Origin: Halobacillus litoralis
Lineage (GTDB): Bacteria > Bacillota > Bacilli > Bacillales > Halobacillaceae
Length of the DNA stretch: 64,000 bases
Direction of reading: 5' to 3'
NCBI RefSeq assembly: GCF_009856445.1
Contig: NZ_WMFA01000001.1
Span: forward strand, 620,001-684,000
Under the pieces are notes generated by a model. It was not told where the DNA came from. It ran no database searches and saw only the letters and a program-made list of their open reading frames with translations. Each line of letters begins with the position of its first letter. The stretch's first letter is position 1. Of this stretch, positions 42,906 through 53,196 are shown piece after piece. The translations under genes and the position numbers were made by a program.

Positions 42906-44321
42906 ATGGATAAGCAGCAGAATATTGGAGTCATCGGTTTAGGAGTTATGGGGGCGAATCTTGCCCTGAACATTCAAGATAACGGCTATACCGTGTCTGT
43001 TTATGATTACTGGACAGACCGTGTAGACGAACTGGTTGGAAATTATGAGAATACAGGAAATATTTCTGGTGTCTACAGTGCCGAAGAATTCGTCGCTTCC
43101 CTTGAAAAGCCACGCAAAATCCTGATGATGGTCAAAGCAGGCGACACAACAGACAAAGTCATCGAAAGCCTTGTCCCTCACTTGGAAGAAGGCGACATGC
43201 TGATCGACGGTGGTAACACGTACTATGAAGATACAGAACGCCGTGCCGCTTACTTAGAAGAAAAAGGTGTTCACTTCATCGGTACAGGATTCTCCGGCGG
43301 TGAAGAAGGGGCGCGTAAAGGACCTTCCATCATGCCAGGTGGACCTAGTGAAGCTTATGCAGAAGTGAAGCCGATCTTTGATGCGATCGCAGCGAACGTT
43401 GAAGGTACACCATGTGCTGCTTACATGGGCCGCGGCGGTGCCGGCCACTACGTGAAAATGGTACACAACGGCATCGAGTATGGTGATATGCAGTTGATCT
43501 GTGAAGCCTACTTCATCATGAAAAATGTTCTTGGCCTATCTGCACAAGAGCTTCACGAAGTATTCAAAGAGTGGAACGAAGGCGAACTCGACAGCTACCT
43601 GATTGAGATTACTGCCGACATCTTCACAAAAATGGATGAAGAAACAGGCAAGCCGCTTGTTGAAGTGATTCTTGATACAGCCGGTCAAAAAGGAACAGGA
43701 AAATGGACAAGTAAGAGTGCTCTTGATCTTGGTGTTCCTCTTCCAATCATCACAGAATCTGTGTTCTCACGTTTCATCTCTGCAATGAAAGAAGAGCGCG
43801 AGAAAGCGAGCCAATACCTGACTGGCCCGGAAGTTACTTTTGACGGAAACAAAGAAGAAGTGATCGAGTCTCTTCGTAAGGCGTTGTACATGAGTAAAAT
43901 CTGTTCTTACGCGCAAGGTTTCGCGCAGATGCGTGCACAGTCCGAAGAAAAAGGCTGGGACCTTCAGTACGGCGACATCGCCATGAACTTCCGCGGCGGC
44001 TGCATCATCCGTGCCCAGTTCCTGCAGAAGATCAAAGACGCTTACGACAAAGACGAGAATCTGACGAACCTGCTTCTAGATCCTTATTTCCAGGATATCG
44101 CGGTTTCTTATCAAAAAGAGCTTCGTGAAACACTCGCTCTTGCGATTCAAAACGGGGTACCGGTACCTGCGTTCTCAAGCGCCCTAGCTTACTACGACAG
44201 CTACCGTACAGCCAAGCTTCCAGCAAACCTGCTGCAAGCACAGCGTGACTACTTCGGTGCGCACACATATCAGCGTGTCGATAAAGAAGGTACGTTCCAT
44301 ACCGATTGGATTAACGGTTAA
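42906..44321 (+). CDS. gnd: 6-phosphogluconate dehydrogenase, decarboxylating
   Basis: Converts 6-phosphogluconate to ribulose-5-phosphate and CO2 with NADP+. 471 aa. N-terminal [16 protein letters not shown], the signature [36 protein letters not shown] and the catalytic Lys in [16 protein letters not shown] are all present, and the C-terminal tail [12 protein letters not shown] is intact. Ends with a strong terminator. Confidence 0.96.
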   Translation: MDKQQNIGVIGLGVMGANLALNIQDNGYTVSVYDYWTDRVDELVGNYENTGNISGVYSAEEFVASLEKPRKILMMVKAGDTTDKVIESLVPHLEEGDMLIDGGNTYYEDTERRAAYLEEKGVHFIGTGFSGGEEGARKGPSIMPGGPSEAYAEVKPIFDAIAANVEGTPCAAYMGRGGAGHYVKMVHNGIEYGDMQLICEAYFIMKNVLGLSAQELHEVFKEWNEGELDSYLIEITADIFTKMDEETGKPLVEVILDTAGQKGTGKWTSKSALDLGVPLPIITESVFSRFISAMKEEREKASQYLTGPEVTFDGNKEEVIESLRKALYMSKICSYAQGFAQMRAQSEEKGWDLQYGDIAMNFRGGCIIRAQFLQKIKDAYDKDENLTNLLLDPYFQDIAVSYQKELRETLALAIQNGVPVPAFSSALAYYDSYRTAKLPANLLQAQRDYFGAHTYQRVDKEGTFHTDWING

Positions 44322-44331
44322 AGATTATAAG

Positions 44332-44369
44332 AAAGAGCGCAAGCCTATAAAATGGCTTGCGCTCTTTTT
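44332..44369 (+). terminator. Terminator of zwf-gnd
   Basis: 14-bp stem AAAGAGCGCAAGCC/GGCTTGCGCTCTTT with an eight-base loop and T run. Confidence 0.93.
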
Positions 44370-44585
44370 AGTAGTACGCATAAGGAGAGTGACTACATAA
44401 GAGAATGAAGATCGTGCGAAAGAATATGTGTCTGAGGAAAGAACGGGAGCCAAGAGTGACTCGACGGTCTGGCTTAGACGATAAAAAAATCCATACCTAT
44501 GGGGCATTATAAAGTGACCGCATCCAAAGGACTACAAATTCCAAAATGTGGTATATAGTACATAACAACGAAAGGAGATGGAAGT

Positions 44586-45035
44586 ATGGATATTAAACAA
44601 CCGGCAGGATTTTGGGCGCGCTTTGCTGCCCGGTTACTCGATGGCGTTATTTTAGGTGTGATTTTTACTCTGATTACTTATGTCATTTACGGAGAATTCT
44701 TAAGACAATCCAACCCTTTGGATACTCTGAGTACGGTATATTTTATTGTTCTTCCCATTGCATGGTACGGGTATACGGTAGGGAAGAAAGCGGCCGGAGT
44801 TCGTATCGTGAAGAAGGATGGTTCAGAGGTAGGGATCAAGCAGATGCTGTTGAGAGAGCTTATCGGGGCACTCGTTTATGCCATTACATTAGGAATTGCG
44901 CTTATCGTCAGTGCGTTCATGGTCGGTATTCGTGAGGATAAACGGGCGATTCACGATTTTATTGCGGGTACTTATGTGACGCATCAAGCTCCTGAGACAT
45001 CTTCAAAACAGGTCATGGAAGGTGAGCACGCCTAA
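44586..45035 (+). CDS. RDD family membrane protein
   Basis: 149 aa with three hydrophobic segments. The family signature RFAARLLDGVILG (Arg...Asp) is near the N-terminus, with TVGKKAAGVRIVKKDGS in the loop and DKRAIHDFIAGTYV near the end. RDD proteins have been linked to ion exchange and salt tolerance in some bacteria; the role here is unknown. AAAGGAGATGG precedes ATG. Single gene. Confidence 0.85.
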   Translation: MDIKQPAGFWARFAARLLDGVILGVIFTLITYVIYGEFLRQSNPLDTLSTVYFIVLPIAWYGYTVGKKAAGVRIVKKDGSEVGIKQMLLRELIGALVYAITLGIALIVSAFMVGIREDKRAIHDFIAGTYVTHQAPETSSKQVMEGEHA

Positions 45036-45038
45036 ACT

Positions 45039-45074
45039 AAAAAATCGCAAACCCGGCGGGGCTTGCGATTTTTT
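45039..45074. terminator. Bidirectional terminator
   Basis: AAAAAATCGCAA/TTGCGATTTTTT, shared by the RDD gene and the convergent minus-strand gene. Confidence 0.9.
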
Positions 45075-45092
45075 ACGTATTTTAAAACATCT

Positions 45093-47081
45093 TTATTCTT
45101 CAGATGCTTTTTTAAAAATGGCGGTCACAGACTTATTGCGGTTCATAGTGACGGAAGTGCTTGGGCTTGTTCCGGAGGCATCTCCGGCCCAACGAGCGAA
45201 TATCCACCCCTCTGCTGGCACCGCGGTAACCGTAATCGTCTGACCAGCTTGTACCGTCTTGTTCGATACTTGTAAACTTCCTTCCCCCGTTTTTCCTACC
45301 GTTATAGAATATGTTTCCGGCTCTGGTTCTGGTTTAGGCTCAGGTTCAGGATCAGGTTCCGGCTCGGGATCTGGTTCAGGAGTCGGCTCAGGTTCTGGTT
45401 CGGGCTCTGGAGACGCTTTTTTCTCGAAGACCGCCCGTACCGAATAGTTGCTATTCATCCTTAGGGTGATGTTTCTTGAAGAGCCACTCACATCCCCTTT
45501 CCATCCTGCAAAAGTATAACCATCCGCAGGTGTGGCTGATAAGTTGACAAGGGTTCCTTCGTCGAAGCGGCTGCTGGATTTACTTTTTTGAACAGAGCCT
45601 TGTCCGCTTTTCTGGACGCTCAATCGATAGGTGGCAGCTTCAGAAGATGATTCTTCTTCCGTTTCCTCTTCTGTTGGTTCTTCATCCTCTTCATCTTTAA
45701 CAAAAATCGCACGTAACGACTTTTCCTCATCCATCTTCAGTTCAATATCCTCTTGTGAACTCGTAACATCGCCTTCCCAGCCTTCAAACGTCCAGCCTGA
45801 TTCCGGGCGTGCTCGTAGAGAAATCGTTTCGTTATGAGCGAAAGAGGTAGCAAGGGAATCTCGATAAACTTCCCCTTCTCCGGATATACTCAGACGGAGG
45901 TCGTGAGTACCGGATTCGAAGACGGCGGTTACGTTCAAGTGCCCGTCCATCGTATGCTGGACCGGGTTCTCACTTCCTTGAAGGTCACCTTCCCATCGGA
46001 CGAACTCCCAGCCTTCTTCGCCAATCGCTTCTAATTGGATGTCCTCGCCTTCCTCATATTCCTCTTTATCAGGAGATATCTGGATGCGGCCTTCTCCCTC
46101 AACATTGGTCTGAACGTAAGACTCTCCATCTCCTTCGACAATGATCTCCCATTCTTGAGTAAAGTCCTCAAAGGAAAGGGTCAAGACATCTTTGCCGGCT
46201 TCAGTTGCTTCAAGAGTTACTTTTTGGTCATCGGTGAATTGTACGGCGACATTTCCTTCTTTCGTGGACCATTCGGGCTCAAAACTCATATCCTCTCCTG
46301 AAGCATCCTTACCCGTCACTTCAAGATTCAATGTTTCTCCAATGGCGAGCGGTTCCAAATCGCCGGGGGTGAGTTCCACTTCAGAAAGAAGCTGGTCGAC
46401 GACTTCCATCGTCACGTTCTCTTCAATGGCTTTCCATTCCACTTTGACCGAAGTTTCTCCCAACTGTTCTCCGGTAAATAACACGGCAGGAGAATCCTCT
46501 AACTTGGAGAGGGTGCCTACTGCCTCATCTTCTATATCATAATCAGCTTGAAGAGGGACACGGTCACCTTCTTCGTTCTCCCACACCAGTGACAATTCTT
46601 GATCGAATTCCTTTTGTACTCGGCTTCTTTCCATATGTAAGTAAATCTTGTCCGTCAATTGCTGGAAAGCATCATTGATTCCTTCTGACCCCGCATAGGA
46701 CTTTCCTTTTTCCAACGTTTCGTAGGAATTTTCTACATCTTCAATTTCTAAGAAAAGATCAGTTAAGAACAGGTAGAGAGAAGATTCCTCTGGATTTTGG
46801 TAGATTCCCTGCTGCAAAGTTTTGATCGCTTGCTCTGTCTGCTCAAGCGCTGCATGGGACTGCGCCAATTCTGTTATGGCTGCTGTGTGACCTGCGTCTT
46901 TTCGGAGCACTTGTTCATAGAGGGGTATGCTTTTTTTGTAGTCTTTCGCTTCATAGGCTTCTTTCGCCTCCGAGTATAAGCTATTCAGTGTGTTCGCTCC
47001 AACGGCTTTCATTGTAAAAAACGTCCCTGCTCCTATGATGACTAGAGCAAGCACAAATATAGCGATCGCTTTTTTATTCAT
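45093..47081 (-). CDS. Membrane-anchored TPR and InlB-type repeat surface protein
   Basis: About 662 aa. One N-terminal membrane helix (KAIAIFVLALVIIGAGTFFTM), then TPR-like helices (35-130: AKDYKKSIPLYEQVLRKDAG), a coiled or spacer part, Ig-like beta domains (about 190-330), and at least four repeats of the InlB/Listeria-Bacteroides type with the pattern GWxFxGWxGD followed by VxAVFE, about 75 residues each. A Pro-Glu linker (near residues 560-590) separates the last repeat. Exposed outside the cell and likely to span the wall. ATG 47081 (MNKKAIAI) is preferred; earlier in-frame starts to 47213 lack good sites. Confidence 0.8.
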   Translation of the reverse strand: MNKKAIAIFVLALVIIGAGTFFTMKAVGANTLNSLYSEAKEAYEAKDYKKSIPLYEQVLRKDAGHTAAITELAQSHAALEQTEQAIKTLQQGIYQNPEESSLYLFLTDLFLEIEDVENSYETLEKGKSYAGSEGINDAFQQLTDKIYLHMERSRVQKEFDQELSLVWENEEGDRVPLQADYDIEDEAVGTLSKLEDSPAVLFTGEQLGETSVKVEWKAIEENVTMEVVDQLLSEVELTPGDLEPLAIGETLNLEVTGKDASGEDMSFEPEWSTKEGNVAVQFTDDQKVTLEATEAGKDVLTLSFEDFTQEWEIIVEGDGESYVQTNVEGEGRIQISPDKEEYEEGEDIQLEAIGEEGWEFVRWEGDLQGSENPVQHTMDGHLNVTAVFESGTHDLRLSISGEGEVYRDSLATSFAHNETISLRARPESGWTFEGWEGDVTSSQEDIELKMDEEKSLRAIFVKDEEDEEPTEEETEEESSSEAATYRLSVQKSGQGSVQKSKSSSRFDEGTLVNLSATPADGYTFAGWKGDVSGSSRNITLRMNSNYSVRAVFEKKASPEPEPEPEPTPEPDPEPEPDPEPEPKPEPEPETYSITVGKTGEGSLQVSNKTVQAGQTITVTAVPAEGWIFARWAGDASGTSPSTSVTMNRNKSVTAIFKKASEE

Positions 47082-47318
47082 GGACCACATCCCTTTCTCA
47101 TCTTGATTATCATCCATCATTATACAACGTCCCGAGAATGATTTGGGTCGTAATCCATAATTTTCTGTTGAATTTTGTTGGTTACTCCTATTTTTGTAGT
47201 TCATTCGAATCAAAAAAACTTTATACTATTCATAGATTCCAAGATTATCCGATGTTTGAAAAAGGGGAGTATGGAACTGTTTTTTGTAAAGCAATTGAAA
47301 AAAATGTCATGTTTCCCC

Positions 47319-47346
47319 TTAACGAAAGAGAGCATTATGCTATAAT
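47319..47346 (+). promoter_or_regulatory. Possible promoter of the exopolysaccharide operon
   Basis: TTAACG, 16 bases, TATAAT (47341-47346). 41 bases before the start of the Wzz/YveK gene. Confidence 0.5.
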
Positions 47347-47387
47347 GTGCTTATTGTGTAAATTTCGACAAAAATGGAGGTACACCT

Positions 47388-48149
47388 ATGGAAGAAACGA
47401 TTTCCTTGAAAGAAATTTTCGAGGTCCTTAAGAAACGAATCTGGATGATTATCAGTCTAGCTGTCGGGGCAGCTGCACTTAGTGCACTTATTACATTCTT
47501 TGTTCTTACCCCGTCCTATGAAGCATCCTCTCAGTTCATTGTTAATCAGTCCCAGGATCAGTCGCAGAATGCCGCTTATGATATCAACGATATCCGCACA
47601 AACGTGGAATTGATCAATACATATAACGTGATCATCAAGAGCCCACGCATTTTGACAGAAGTCTCTGATGAATTAGGGTTGAATATGACAGCCGGGCAGC
47701 TGGCTGACAAAATCCAAGTAGGCAATGAGCAGGAATCCCAGGTAGTGAATGTGACCGCTACCGATACGAATCCACAGCGCGCTGTAGACATTGCCAATAC
47801 CGTTGTCAATGTATTCAAAGGGGAAGTTCCTCAGCTTATGAATGGGGTTGACAACATTAATATCTTAACAGAAGCTGAGTTAGGTCCTAATCCAGCACCT
47901 GTAAGTCCGAACACTGTACTTAATATTGCAATCGCCCTTGTTATCGGTACAATGATCGGTGTCGGTCTTGCCTTCCTATTGGAATACTTGGACAATACGA
48001 TCAAGCAAGAAGAAGACATTGAAGAAACCCTTGGGCTTCCAGTTCTGGGTGTTGTCTCAACCATTTCTGAAAAAGATCTCCCGAATAAGAGTCCGGTACG
48101 AGGAAGAGCGAAAGTGTCAGAAATCAGAGGTGAATCCGTTGGTACGTAA
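47388..48149 (+). CDS. Polysaccharide co-polymerase / tyrosine kinase modulator (YveK/CapA, Wzz family)
   Basis: 253 aa. Two membrane helices (about 21-41 and 175-198) flank an extracytoplasmic helical Wzz domain; the second helix ends in a short cytoplasmic tail that activates the partner kinase in the same family. The proline-rich NPAPVSPN segment before the second helix is typical. Sets polymer length. AATGGAGG precedes the ATG. Overlaps the kinase start. Confidence 0.9.
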   Translation: MEETISLKEIFEVLKKRIWMIISLAVGAAALSALITFFVLTPSYEASSQFIVNQSQDQSQNAAYDINDIRTNVELINTYNVIIKSPRILTEVSDELGLNMTAGQLADKIQVGNEQESQVVNVTATDTNPQRAVDIANTVVNVFKGEVPQLMNGVDNINILTEAELGPNPAPVSPNTVLNIAIALVIGTMIGVGLAFLLEYLDNTIKQEEDIEETLGLPVLGVVSTISEKDLPNKSPVRGRAKVSEIRGESVGT

Positions 48150-48837
48150 GAAAAAGAACACCATGAATACAAAAGCCAGAAACTTGATTGCTGAAGACAA
48201 TCCCAAATCACCGATTGCTGAGCAGTATCGAACAATCCGTACAAACTTACAATTCACATCGGTAGATAACGAGTTAGAAACCATGCTCGTGACTTCCGCC
48301 GGACCTTCTGAAGGTAAGTCCATGACAACGGCAAATACAGCTGCTGTATTTGCTCAACAACAGAAAAGAACGCTGCTGGTCGATGCAGACATGCGGAAAC
48401 CGACGGTTCAGTACACGTTCCGTATTCAAAATATGCTGGGGCTGAGTAATTATCTAGCCGGAACACAGCGGGTGAAAGACCTCGTCAACACGACCCACGT
48501 GGATTACCTGGATGTCATTACGAGTGGTCCGGTCCCGCCGAACCCGTCGGAATTACTGGGCTCTCATAAGATAGAGCAGTTCATTAAAGAAGCGAAACAG
48601 CATTACGACATGATTATTTTTGATACACCACCGGTTCTAGCTGTAACAGATTCACAGGTGTTATCCAACTACGTCGATGGTGTCCTCCTTGTAGTGCGAA
48701 GCAAGCAGACCGAAAAAGAAGCGGCTGCGAAAGCCAAAGAAAAACTGGACCAGGCAAAAGCCAATGTACTTGGAGTCGTGTTGAACGACCAGGAGGTCAC
48801 ATCTTCAAGCAACTATTATTATTATTACGGTCAATAG
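48139..48837 (+). CDS. BY-kinase (CpsD/CapB/YwqD-type tyrosine kinase)
   Basis: 232 aa. Walker A TSAGPSEGKSMT (about residue 50), Walker A' LLVDADMRKPT and Walker B MIIFDTPPVL are in order; the C-terminus carries a tyrosine cluster NYYYYYGQ, the autophosphorylation site. Controls exopolysaccharide synthesis with the modulator upstream and the phosphatase downstream. TTG 48139 with AGAGGTGA six bases upstream gives the usual length and a short overlap with the previous gene. Confidence 0.9.
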   Translation: MVRKKKNTMNTKARNLIAEDNPKSPIAEQYRTIRTNLQFTSVDNELETMLVTSAGPSEGKSMTTANTAAVFAQQQKRTLLVDADMRKPTVQYTFRIQNMLGLSNYLAGTQRVKDLVNTTHVDYLDVITSGPVPPNPSELLGSHKIEQFIKEAKQHYDMIIFDTPPVLAVTDSQVLSNYVDGVLLVVRSKQTEKEAAAKAKEKLDQAKANVLGVVLNDQEVTSSSNYYYYYGQ

Positions 48838-48867
48838 AAAAAGAAGAGTCTTCGGACTCTTCTTTTT
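48838..48867 (+). terminator. Terminator with UUCG tetraloop
   Basis: AAAAAGAAGAGTC-TTCG-GACTCTTCTTTTT, perfect 13-bp stem. Confidence 0.93.
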
Positions 48868-49027
48868 GATATTCAAAATAATTATCTAATTTGTTAAAAA
48901 AATGAAAACAAGCTGTAAAATTTAAAAAAACTAGTAAGCTAGTGTTTAAAAATGTGTCAGATATTGCTATAATTCAGCTTAGTATTAAAAAAACTGTCTG
49001 TAAAATAATAGAAAGGGGATAGGTCTT

Positions 49028-49795
49028 TTGATAGATATTCATAGTCATATCTTACCTGGTGTGGATGATGGGGCCCAAACAATTGAAGAAAGTATCCAAA
49101 TGGCCGAAGCGGCGGTCGCTGACGGCATACGTACCATCATAGCTACCCCTCATCATAAAAATGGGGCTTACGATAACTATAAGAACGACATCCTCATCCA
49201 AGTCAATGAATTGAATCGAACGTTTCAGGAGCGGGGCATTGACCTCGAAGTTCTGCCTGGCCAGGAAACAAGAATCTATGGCGAGATGATTGAAGGCTTG
49301 CAACAGGAAGAAGTCTTATCATTAAATAAGGAAAGCAATTACGTCTTTATTGAATTTCCATCAGGCAGCGTCCCCCGTTATGCGAATCAACTATTCTTTG
49401 ATTTGCAGGTATCCGGTTATTCGCCGATCATTGTTCATCCTGAGCGGAACAAGGCCATCATGGAGAATCCGGATCTACTGTATTCGTTCGTCAAACATGG
49501 AGCTTATGTCCAGCTGACAGCAGCTAGTGTATGCGGAAAGTTTGGAAAGAAAATTAAAAAGTTTTCGGAGCAGCTGCTGGAAGCGAACCTGGCACATCTG
49601 ATTGCCAGTGATGCTCATAATACGGGTTCCCGGGGCTTCTGTATGACAGAAGCTTATAGTGAAATAAGGGGTACATTCGGTCTTGATTTTGTTTACCTCT
49701 TATCAGAGAATGCGGAAGATGTACTGGTTGGAAGAGCCTTGCAGGCAGAGCCACCGCATCATGTGAAAAAGAGGAAAATATTCGGTTTGTTCTAA
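49028..49795 (+). CDS. PHP-type protein-tyrosine phosphatase (YwqE/CpsB)
   Basis: 255 aa. Metal-binding motifs of the PHP family: IDIHSHILPGVDDGAQ at the N-terminus, TPHHKNGAYDN, the Glu in LPGQETRIYG, HPERNKAI and ASDAHNTGSR. Removes phosphate from the BY-kinase and its targets. TTG 49028 follows AAAGGGGATAGG. Single gene with its own terminator, between the kinase pair and the polymer genes. Confidence 0.92.
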   Translation: MIDIHSHILPGVDDGAQTIEESIQMAEAAVADGIRTIIATPHHKNGAYDNYKNDILIQVNELNRTFQERGIDLEVLPGQETRIYGEMIEGLQQEEVLSLNKESNYVFIEFPSGSVPRYANQLFFDLQVSGYSPIIVHPERNKAIMENPDLLYSFVKHGAYVQLTAASVCGKFGKKIKKFSEQLLEANLAHLIASDAHNTGSRGFCMTEAYSEIRGTFGLDFVYLLSENAEDVLVGRALQAEPPHHVKKRKIFGLF

Positions 49796-49800
49796 TAGGT

Positions 49801-49840
49801 ATAAAGAGGTAATCATCAAAAACTGTGATTACCTCTTTAT
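49801..49840. terminator. Terminator of the PHP phosphatase gene
   Basis: 15-bp stem ATAAAGAGGTAATCA/TGATTACCTCTTTAT with a ten-base loop. Confidence 0.85.
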
Positions 49841-50013
49841 ATGAATATATTAGTTTCTTCAAAAGAAAACGCTTTATTATATTTTTTTGCAAAAAATATA
49901 ATAAATCTTCAAAATTCTACTATTTTTCCCTTTTAAGCATTCATAGATATTGGTACAATGTGGATTGTTACAAAAAAGTTACAAAACGCAAGTGATATTA
50001 AGGAGATGTATGA

Positions 50014-50169
50014 ATGGAGGAAGAAAAGCAATTACCAAAGTCAGCAATCAAAACCATTCGATACATAAAGTATCAAGCACCCGAATGGAAAGTTACAGTA
50101 TTGGAAAAGGAATTACATAAAGCCATTGATCAAAGAAAGAGGAGGAATCTAAGTGACCACCGCATATAA
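50014..50169 (+). CDS. 51-aa small protein translationally coupled to the epsC-like gene
   Basis: ATG 50014 lies eight bases after AGGAG and opens a 51-codon frame (MEEEKQLPKSAIKTIRYIKY...) that ends at 50169, inside the next gene, which starts at 50153. The product is soluble, basic at the C-terminus and without a known family. The overlap suggests coupled translation. Two other ATG codons (50006, 50010) lie in other frames. Confidence 0.5.
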   Translation: MEEEKQLPKSAIKTIRYIKYQAPEWKVTVLEKELHKAIDQRKRRNLSDHRI

Positions 50170-52018
50170 GAAACGGCTGTTTTTATTAGTTTTCGTTGAT
50201 TCCGTCATCGTTTTCTTTTCTGTTTATATGTCCCACTTTTTTTTAAATCCTTACGTTGCTGTCTTTGACAATGTCATGATCGTACTTTCAGCTACATTAC
50301 TCATCAGTCATCATCTATTTTCCAGTCTGACGGGTATGTATAAGAAGAAGTGGCGCTACGCAAGTACCGAAGAACTTATAGGGATTTTCGGTGTGGTGAC
50401 CTTATCAATTATTGCTGCTGTGTTGATTCAAGCCATCGTATTCGGGAACGTTTATGAACGGGCTTTAACAATCACGTGGATGTTACATATATTGCTTATT
50501 GGTGGGGTGCGATTTGCGTGGCAGTATTATAGGAATTATGGCATGACACTGAAGCCTAAACTGAAAAAAGCAAAAATTAAAGTCAATGACCCAAGCCGCC
50601 AGCGGACATTAATTGTGGGTGCAGGAGCTGCTGGACGTATGCTTGCAAGACAAATGAAGGACTCCAAAGAATTCAAAGGTGACCTCGTCGGTTTTGTTGA
50701 TGACGACTTTACTTTACACCATTTAACCGTCTCAGGACTTCCTGTGTTGGGCAGTACAAAAAACATAGAAGAATTAGCGGCTAAACATCAAGTTAATCAT
50801 ATCGTCATGGCGATGCCATCTGTCAAGCAAGAGGTTATTAAAGATTTAATTCAAATGTCGAAAAAAACCGTCAAAAATGTTCAAACCTTGCCGATGATTG
50901 AAGATATTGCACTAGGGAATGTATCAGTCAATCAAATCCGTGATGTCCAAATTGAAGACCTTCTCGGTCGCGAGCCTGTTGAACTCGATATCGATTCCAT
51001 AGAATCTGAAATTAAAGGACGAACAGTCATGGTTACGGGGGCCGGTGGAAGTATAGGTTCAGAAATTTGCCGCCAGCTTGTTAAGTTCGGTCCAGAACGT
51101 CTTATTTTGCTTGGTCACGGAGAAAACAGCATTTATACGATCCATTTGGAATTAAAAAAGTTCGACATTGATACCGAACTTGTGACTGTCATTGCCGACG
51201 TTCAGGATCAAGAGCGCATTTTTCAAGTGATCCAAGACTATGCACCGTCCTACATTTACCACGCAGCCGCTCACAAGCATGTGCCATTAATGGAAGCGAA
51301 TCCGAAAGAAGCTGTGAAGAACAACGTCATTGGAACGAAGAATGTTGCTGAAGCTGCCCACCATTCAGGGGTGAAAGCATTTGTGCTCGTTTCTACAGAC
51401 AAAGCGGTCAACCCACCTAACGTGATGGGTTCCACAAAACGAATTGCAGAAATGGTTGTACAGAATCTTGGCAGAAAAAGCCAGACGAAGTTTGTTGCTG
51501 TCCGTTTTGGTAATGTGCTCGGAAGCCGTGGTAGTGTGATTCCACTGTTTAAGACGCAAATTGCTGCAGGTGGACCGGTTACCGTTACTCACCCAGATAT
51601 GACGCGTTACTTTATGACGATTCCAGAAGCTTCGAGGCTGGTGCTCCAAGCAGGGGCTCTTGCTCGTGGTGGAGAGGTATTTGTGCTTGATATGGGTGAA
51701 CCTGTAAGAATTGTCGATCTTGCGAAGAACTTGATTCATTTGTCAGGATTTACAGAAGAACAGATTCCCATTCATTTTAACGGCATTCGTCCAGGCGAGA
51801 AAATGTATGAAGAGTTACTAAGTGAAAATGAAGTGAATAAAGAGCCCGTCTTTCCTAAAATATTTATAGGAAAAACAGTACAATTTGATTATCAACTCGT
51901 ACAACATATTGTTGACTATCATTCGGAAAGTAATGATGACGAATTGCGTGATTATGTTATTGATCTTGCAAATAATCGTTTGCCTCAGAAAATGAAAGAA
52001 ATTCAATACGTTAACTAG
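50153..52018 (+). CDS. UDP-sugar 4,6-dehydratase/epimerase (FlaA1/CapD/EpsC family)
   Basis: 621 aa. Four membrane helices (about 8-125), a first Rossmann domain (LIVGAGAAGRMLARQM, about 155) and a C-terminal SDR domain (GAGGSIGSEICRQL at about 300, VSTDKAVNPPNVMGSTK with Met in place of Tyr as in the long dehydratases). Makes UDP-4-keto-6-deoxy-GlcNAc-type sugars for the first residue of the polymer. GTG 50153 follows AGAGGAGG. galU follows 18 bases later. Confidence 0.92.
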   Translation: MTTAYKKRLFLLVFVDSVIVFFSVYMSHFFLNPYVAVFDNVMIVLSATLLISHHLFSSLTGMYKKKWRYASTEELIGIFGVVTLSIIAAVLIQAIVFGNVYERALTITWMLHILLIGGVRFAWQYYRNYGMTLKPKLKKAKIKVNDPSRQRTLIVGAGAAGRMLARQMKDSKEFKGDLVGFVDDDFTLHHLTVSGLPVLGSTKNIEELAAKHQVNHIVMAMPSVKQEVIKDLIQMSKKTVKNVQTLPMIEDIALGNVSVNQIRDVQIEDLLGREPVELDIDSIESEIKGRTVMVTGAGGSIGSEICRQLVKFGPERLILLGHGENSIYTIHLELKKFDIDTELVTVIADVQDQERIFQVIQDYAPSYIYHAAAHKHVPLMEANPKEAVKNNVIGTKNVAEAAHHSGVKAFVLVSTDKAVNPPNVMGSTKRIAEMVVQNLGRKSQTKFVAVRFGNVLGSRGSVIPLFKTQIAAGGPVTVTHPDMTRYFMTIPEASRLVLQAGALARGGEVFVLDMGEPVRIVDLAKNLIHLSGFTEEQIPIHFNGIRPGEKMYEELLSENEVNKEPVFPKIFIGKTVQFDYQLVQHIVDYHSESNDDELRDYVIDLANNRLPQKMKEIQYVN

Positions 52019-52036
52019 ATTATAGGGGGAACTCAC

Positions 52037-52915
52037 ATGAAAAAAGTGAAAAAAGCCATTATTCCAGCTGCAGGATTAGGAACCCGTTTTCTTCCTGCTA
52101 CTAAAGCCATGCCGAAAGAAATGTTACCGATTGTTGATAAACCTACTATTCAGTACATAATAGAAGAGGCAATTGAATCTGGAATTGAAGATATTATTAT
52201 AGTTACAGGAAAAGGGAAAAGAGCAATTGAAGATCATTTTGACAATAATTTTGAATTAGAAGATAACCTTCAAAAGAAAGAAAAGTTTGACTTACTAGAA
52301 AAAGTAAATGAAACCTCAAAAGTGGATATACATTATATTCGTCAAAAGGAACCTAAAGGTCTAGGACACGCCGTTTGGAGCGCTCGTAAATTTATCGGTA
52401 ATGAACCGTTCGCTGTATTGCTTGGGGATGACATTGTAGAGTCTGATACCCCGTGTTTAAAGCAACTCATAGAACAGTATGAAGCTACAGGATCTTCTAT
52501 TATAGGGGTACAGCAAGTCGAAGATAACCAGACCCACAGATATGGAATTATTGACCCCTCTGATAAAAATGAACGTCTTTATCAGGTTAATCGTTTTGTG
52601 GAAAAACCTAAGCAGGGTACAGCACCTTCAAATTTAGCAATTATGGGACGATATGTATTAAATCCTGAAATTTTCGGTTCGTTAGATCAACATAAAACTG
52701 GAGCTGGTGGAGAAATTCAATTAACAGATGCTATTCAAGAGTTAAATGAATTACAAAATGTGTATGCTTATGATTTTGCAGGTGATCGTTACGACGTTGG
52801 AGAAAAATATGGATTTGTAAAAACAACAATAGAATTCGCTTTGAAGAATGATGAGATTGGTGAAGACGTAGGAAAATTGTTAGAATCACTTGTTAAAAGA
52901 AAGATGACCATATGA
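52037..52915 (+). CDS. galU: UTP-glucose-1-phosphate uridylyltransferase
   Basis: Makes UDP-glucose from glucose-1-phosphate and UTP. 292 aa; signature [20 protein letters not shown] at the N-terminus, the VEKP sugar-binding motif (FVEKPKQGT) and [12 protein letters not shown] are present. B. subtilis calls this gene gtaB. Codon use is markedly more AT-rich than upstream genes from here on. AGGGGGAACTC precedes the ATG. Confidence 0.95.
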   Translation: MKKVKKAIIPAAGLGTRFLPATKAMPKEMLPIVDKPTIQYIIEEAIESGIEDIIIVTGKGKRAIEDHFDNNFELEDNLQKKEKFDLLEKVNETSKVDIHYIRQKEPKGLGHAVWSARKFIGNEPFAVLLGDDIVESDTPCLKQLIEQYEATGSSIIGVQQVEDNQTHRYGIIDPSDKNERLYQVNRFVEKPKQGTAPSNLAIMGRYVLNPEIFGSLDQHKTGAGGEIQLTDAIQELNELQNVYAYDFAGDRYDVGEKYGFVKTTIEFALKNDEIGEDVGKLLESLVKRKMTI

Positions 52916-53196
52916 TTTATTCAAATTCAACTAAAAAAATAGGTAATTGTTAGTTGGAGCGAATATAGTGGGGAAAAGAGAGAGGAGGTTCTGTATTATA
53001 GATCGTATCCTATTATACAAAATGAGCCTTTCATAATAAGAAAATAATCTTATGTGCAAGTTCATTAGTAAGTCCAATGTTCAAGCGAATTCAAGTAGCA
53101 TCTTCTCAGTTGGATGGTGCTTTTCAATTCAGTTACTTATTTATCAAAAATATGTAGTAACCCACAATAATATAAAAGAGAAATTAGGGGGAAAAC
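52916..53196. other. AT-rich intergenic stretch
   Basis: 281 bases between galU and the initiating sugar transferase. No ribosome-supported ORF; AGGGGG at 53187 serves the next gene. A transcription start could lie here, but no consensus is clear. Confidence 0.35.

Noticed and set aside
45259-45447. Plus-strand Gly/Ser-rich open frame
   Set aside because: It is the antisense reading of the Pro-Glu linker of the surface protein.
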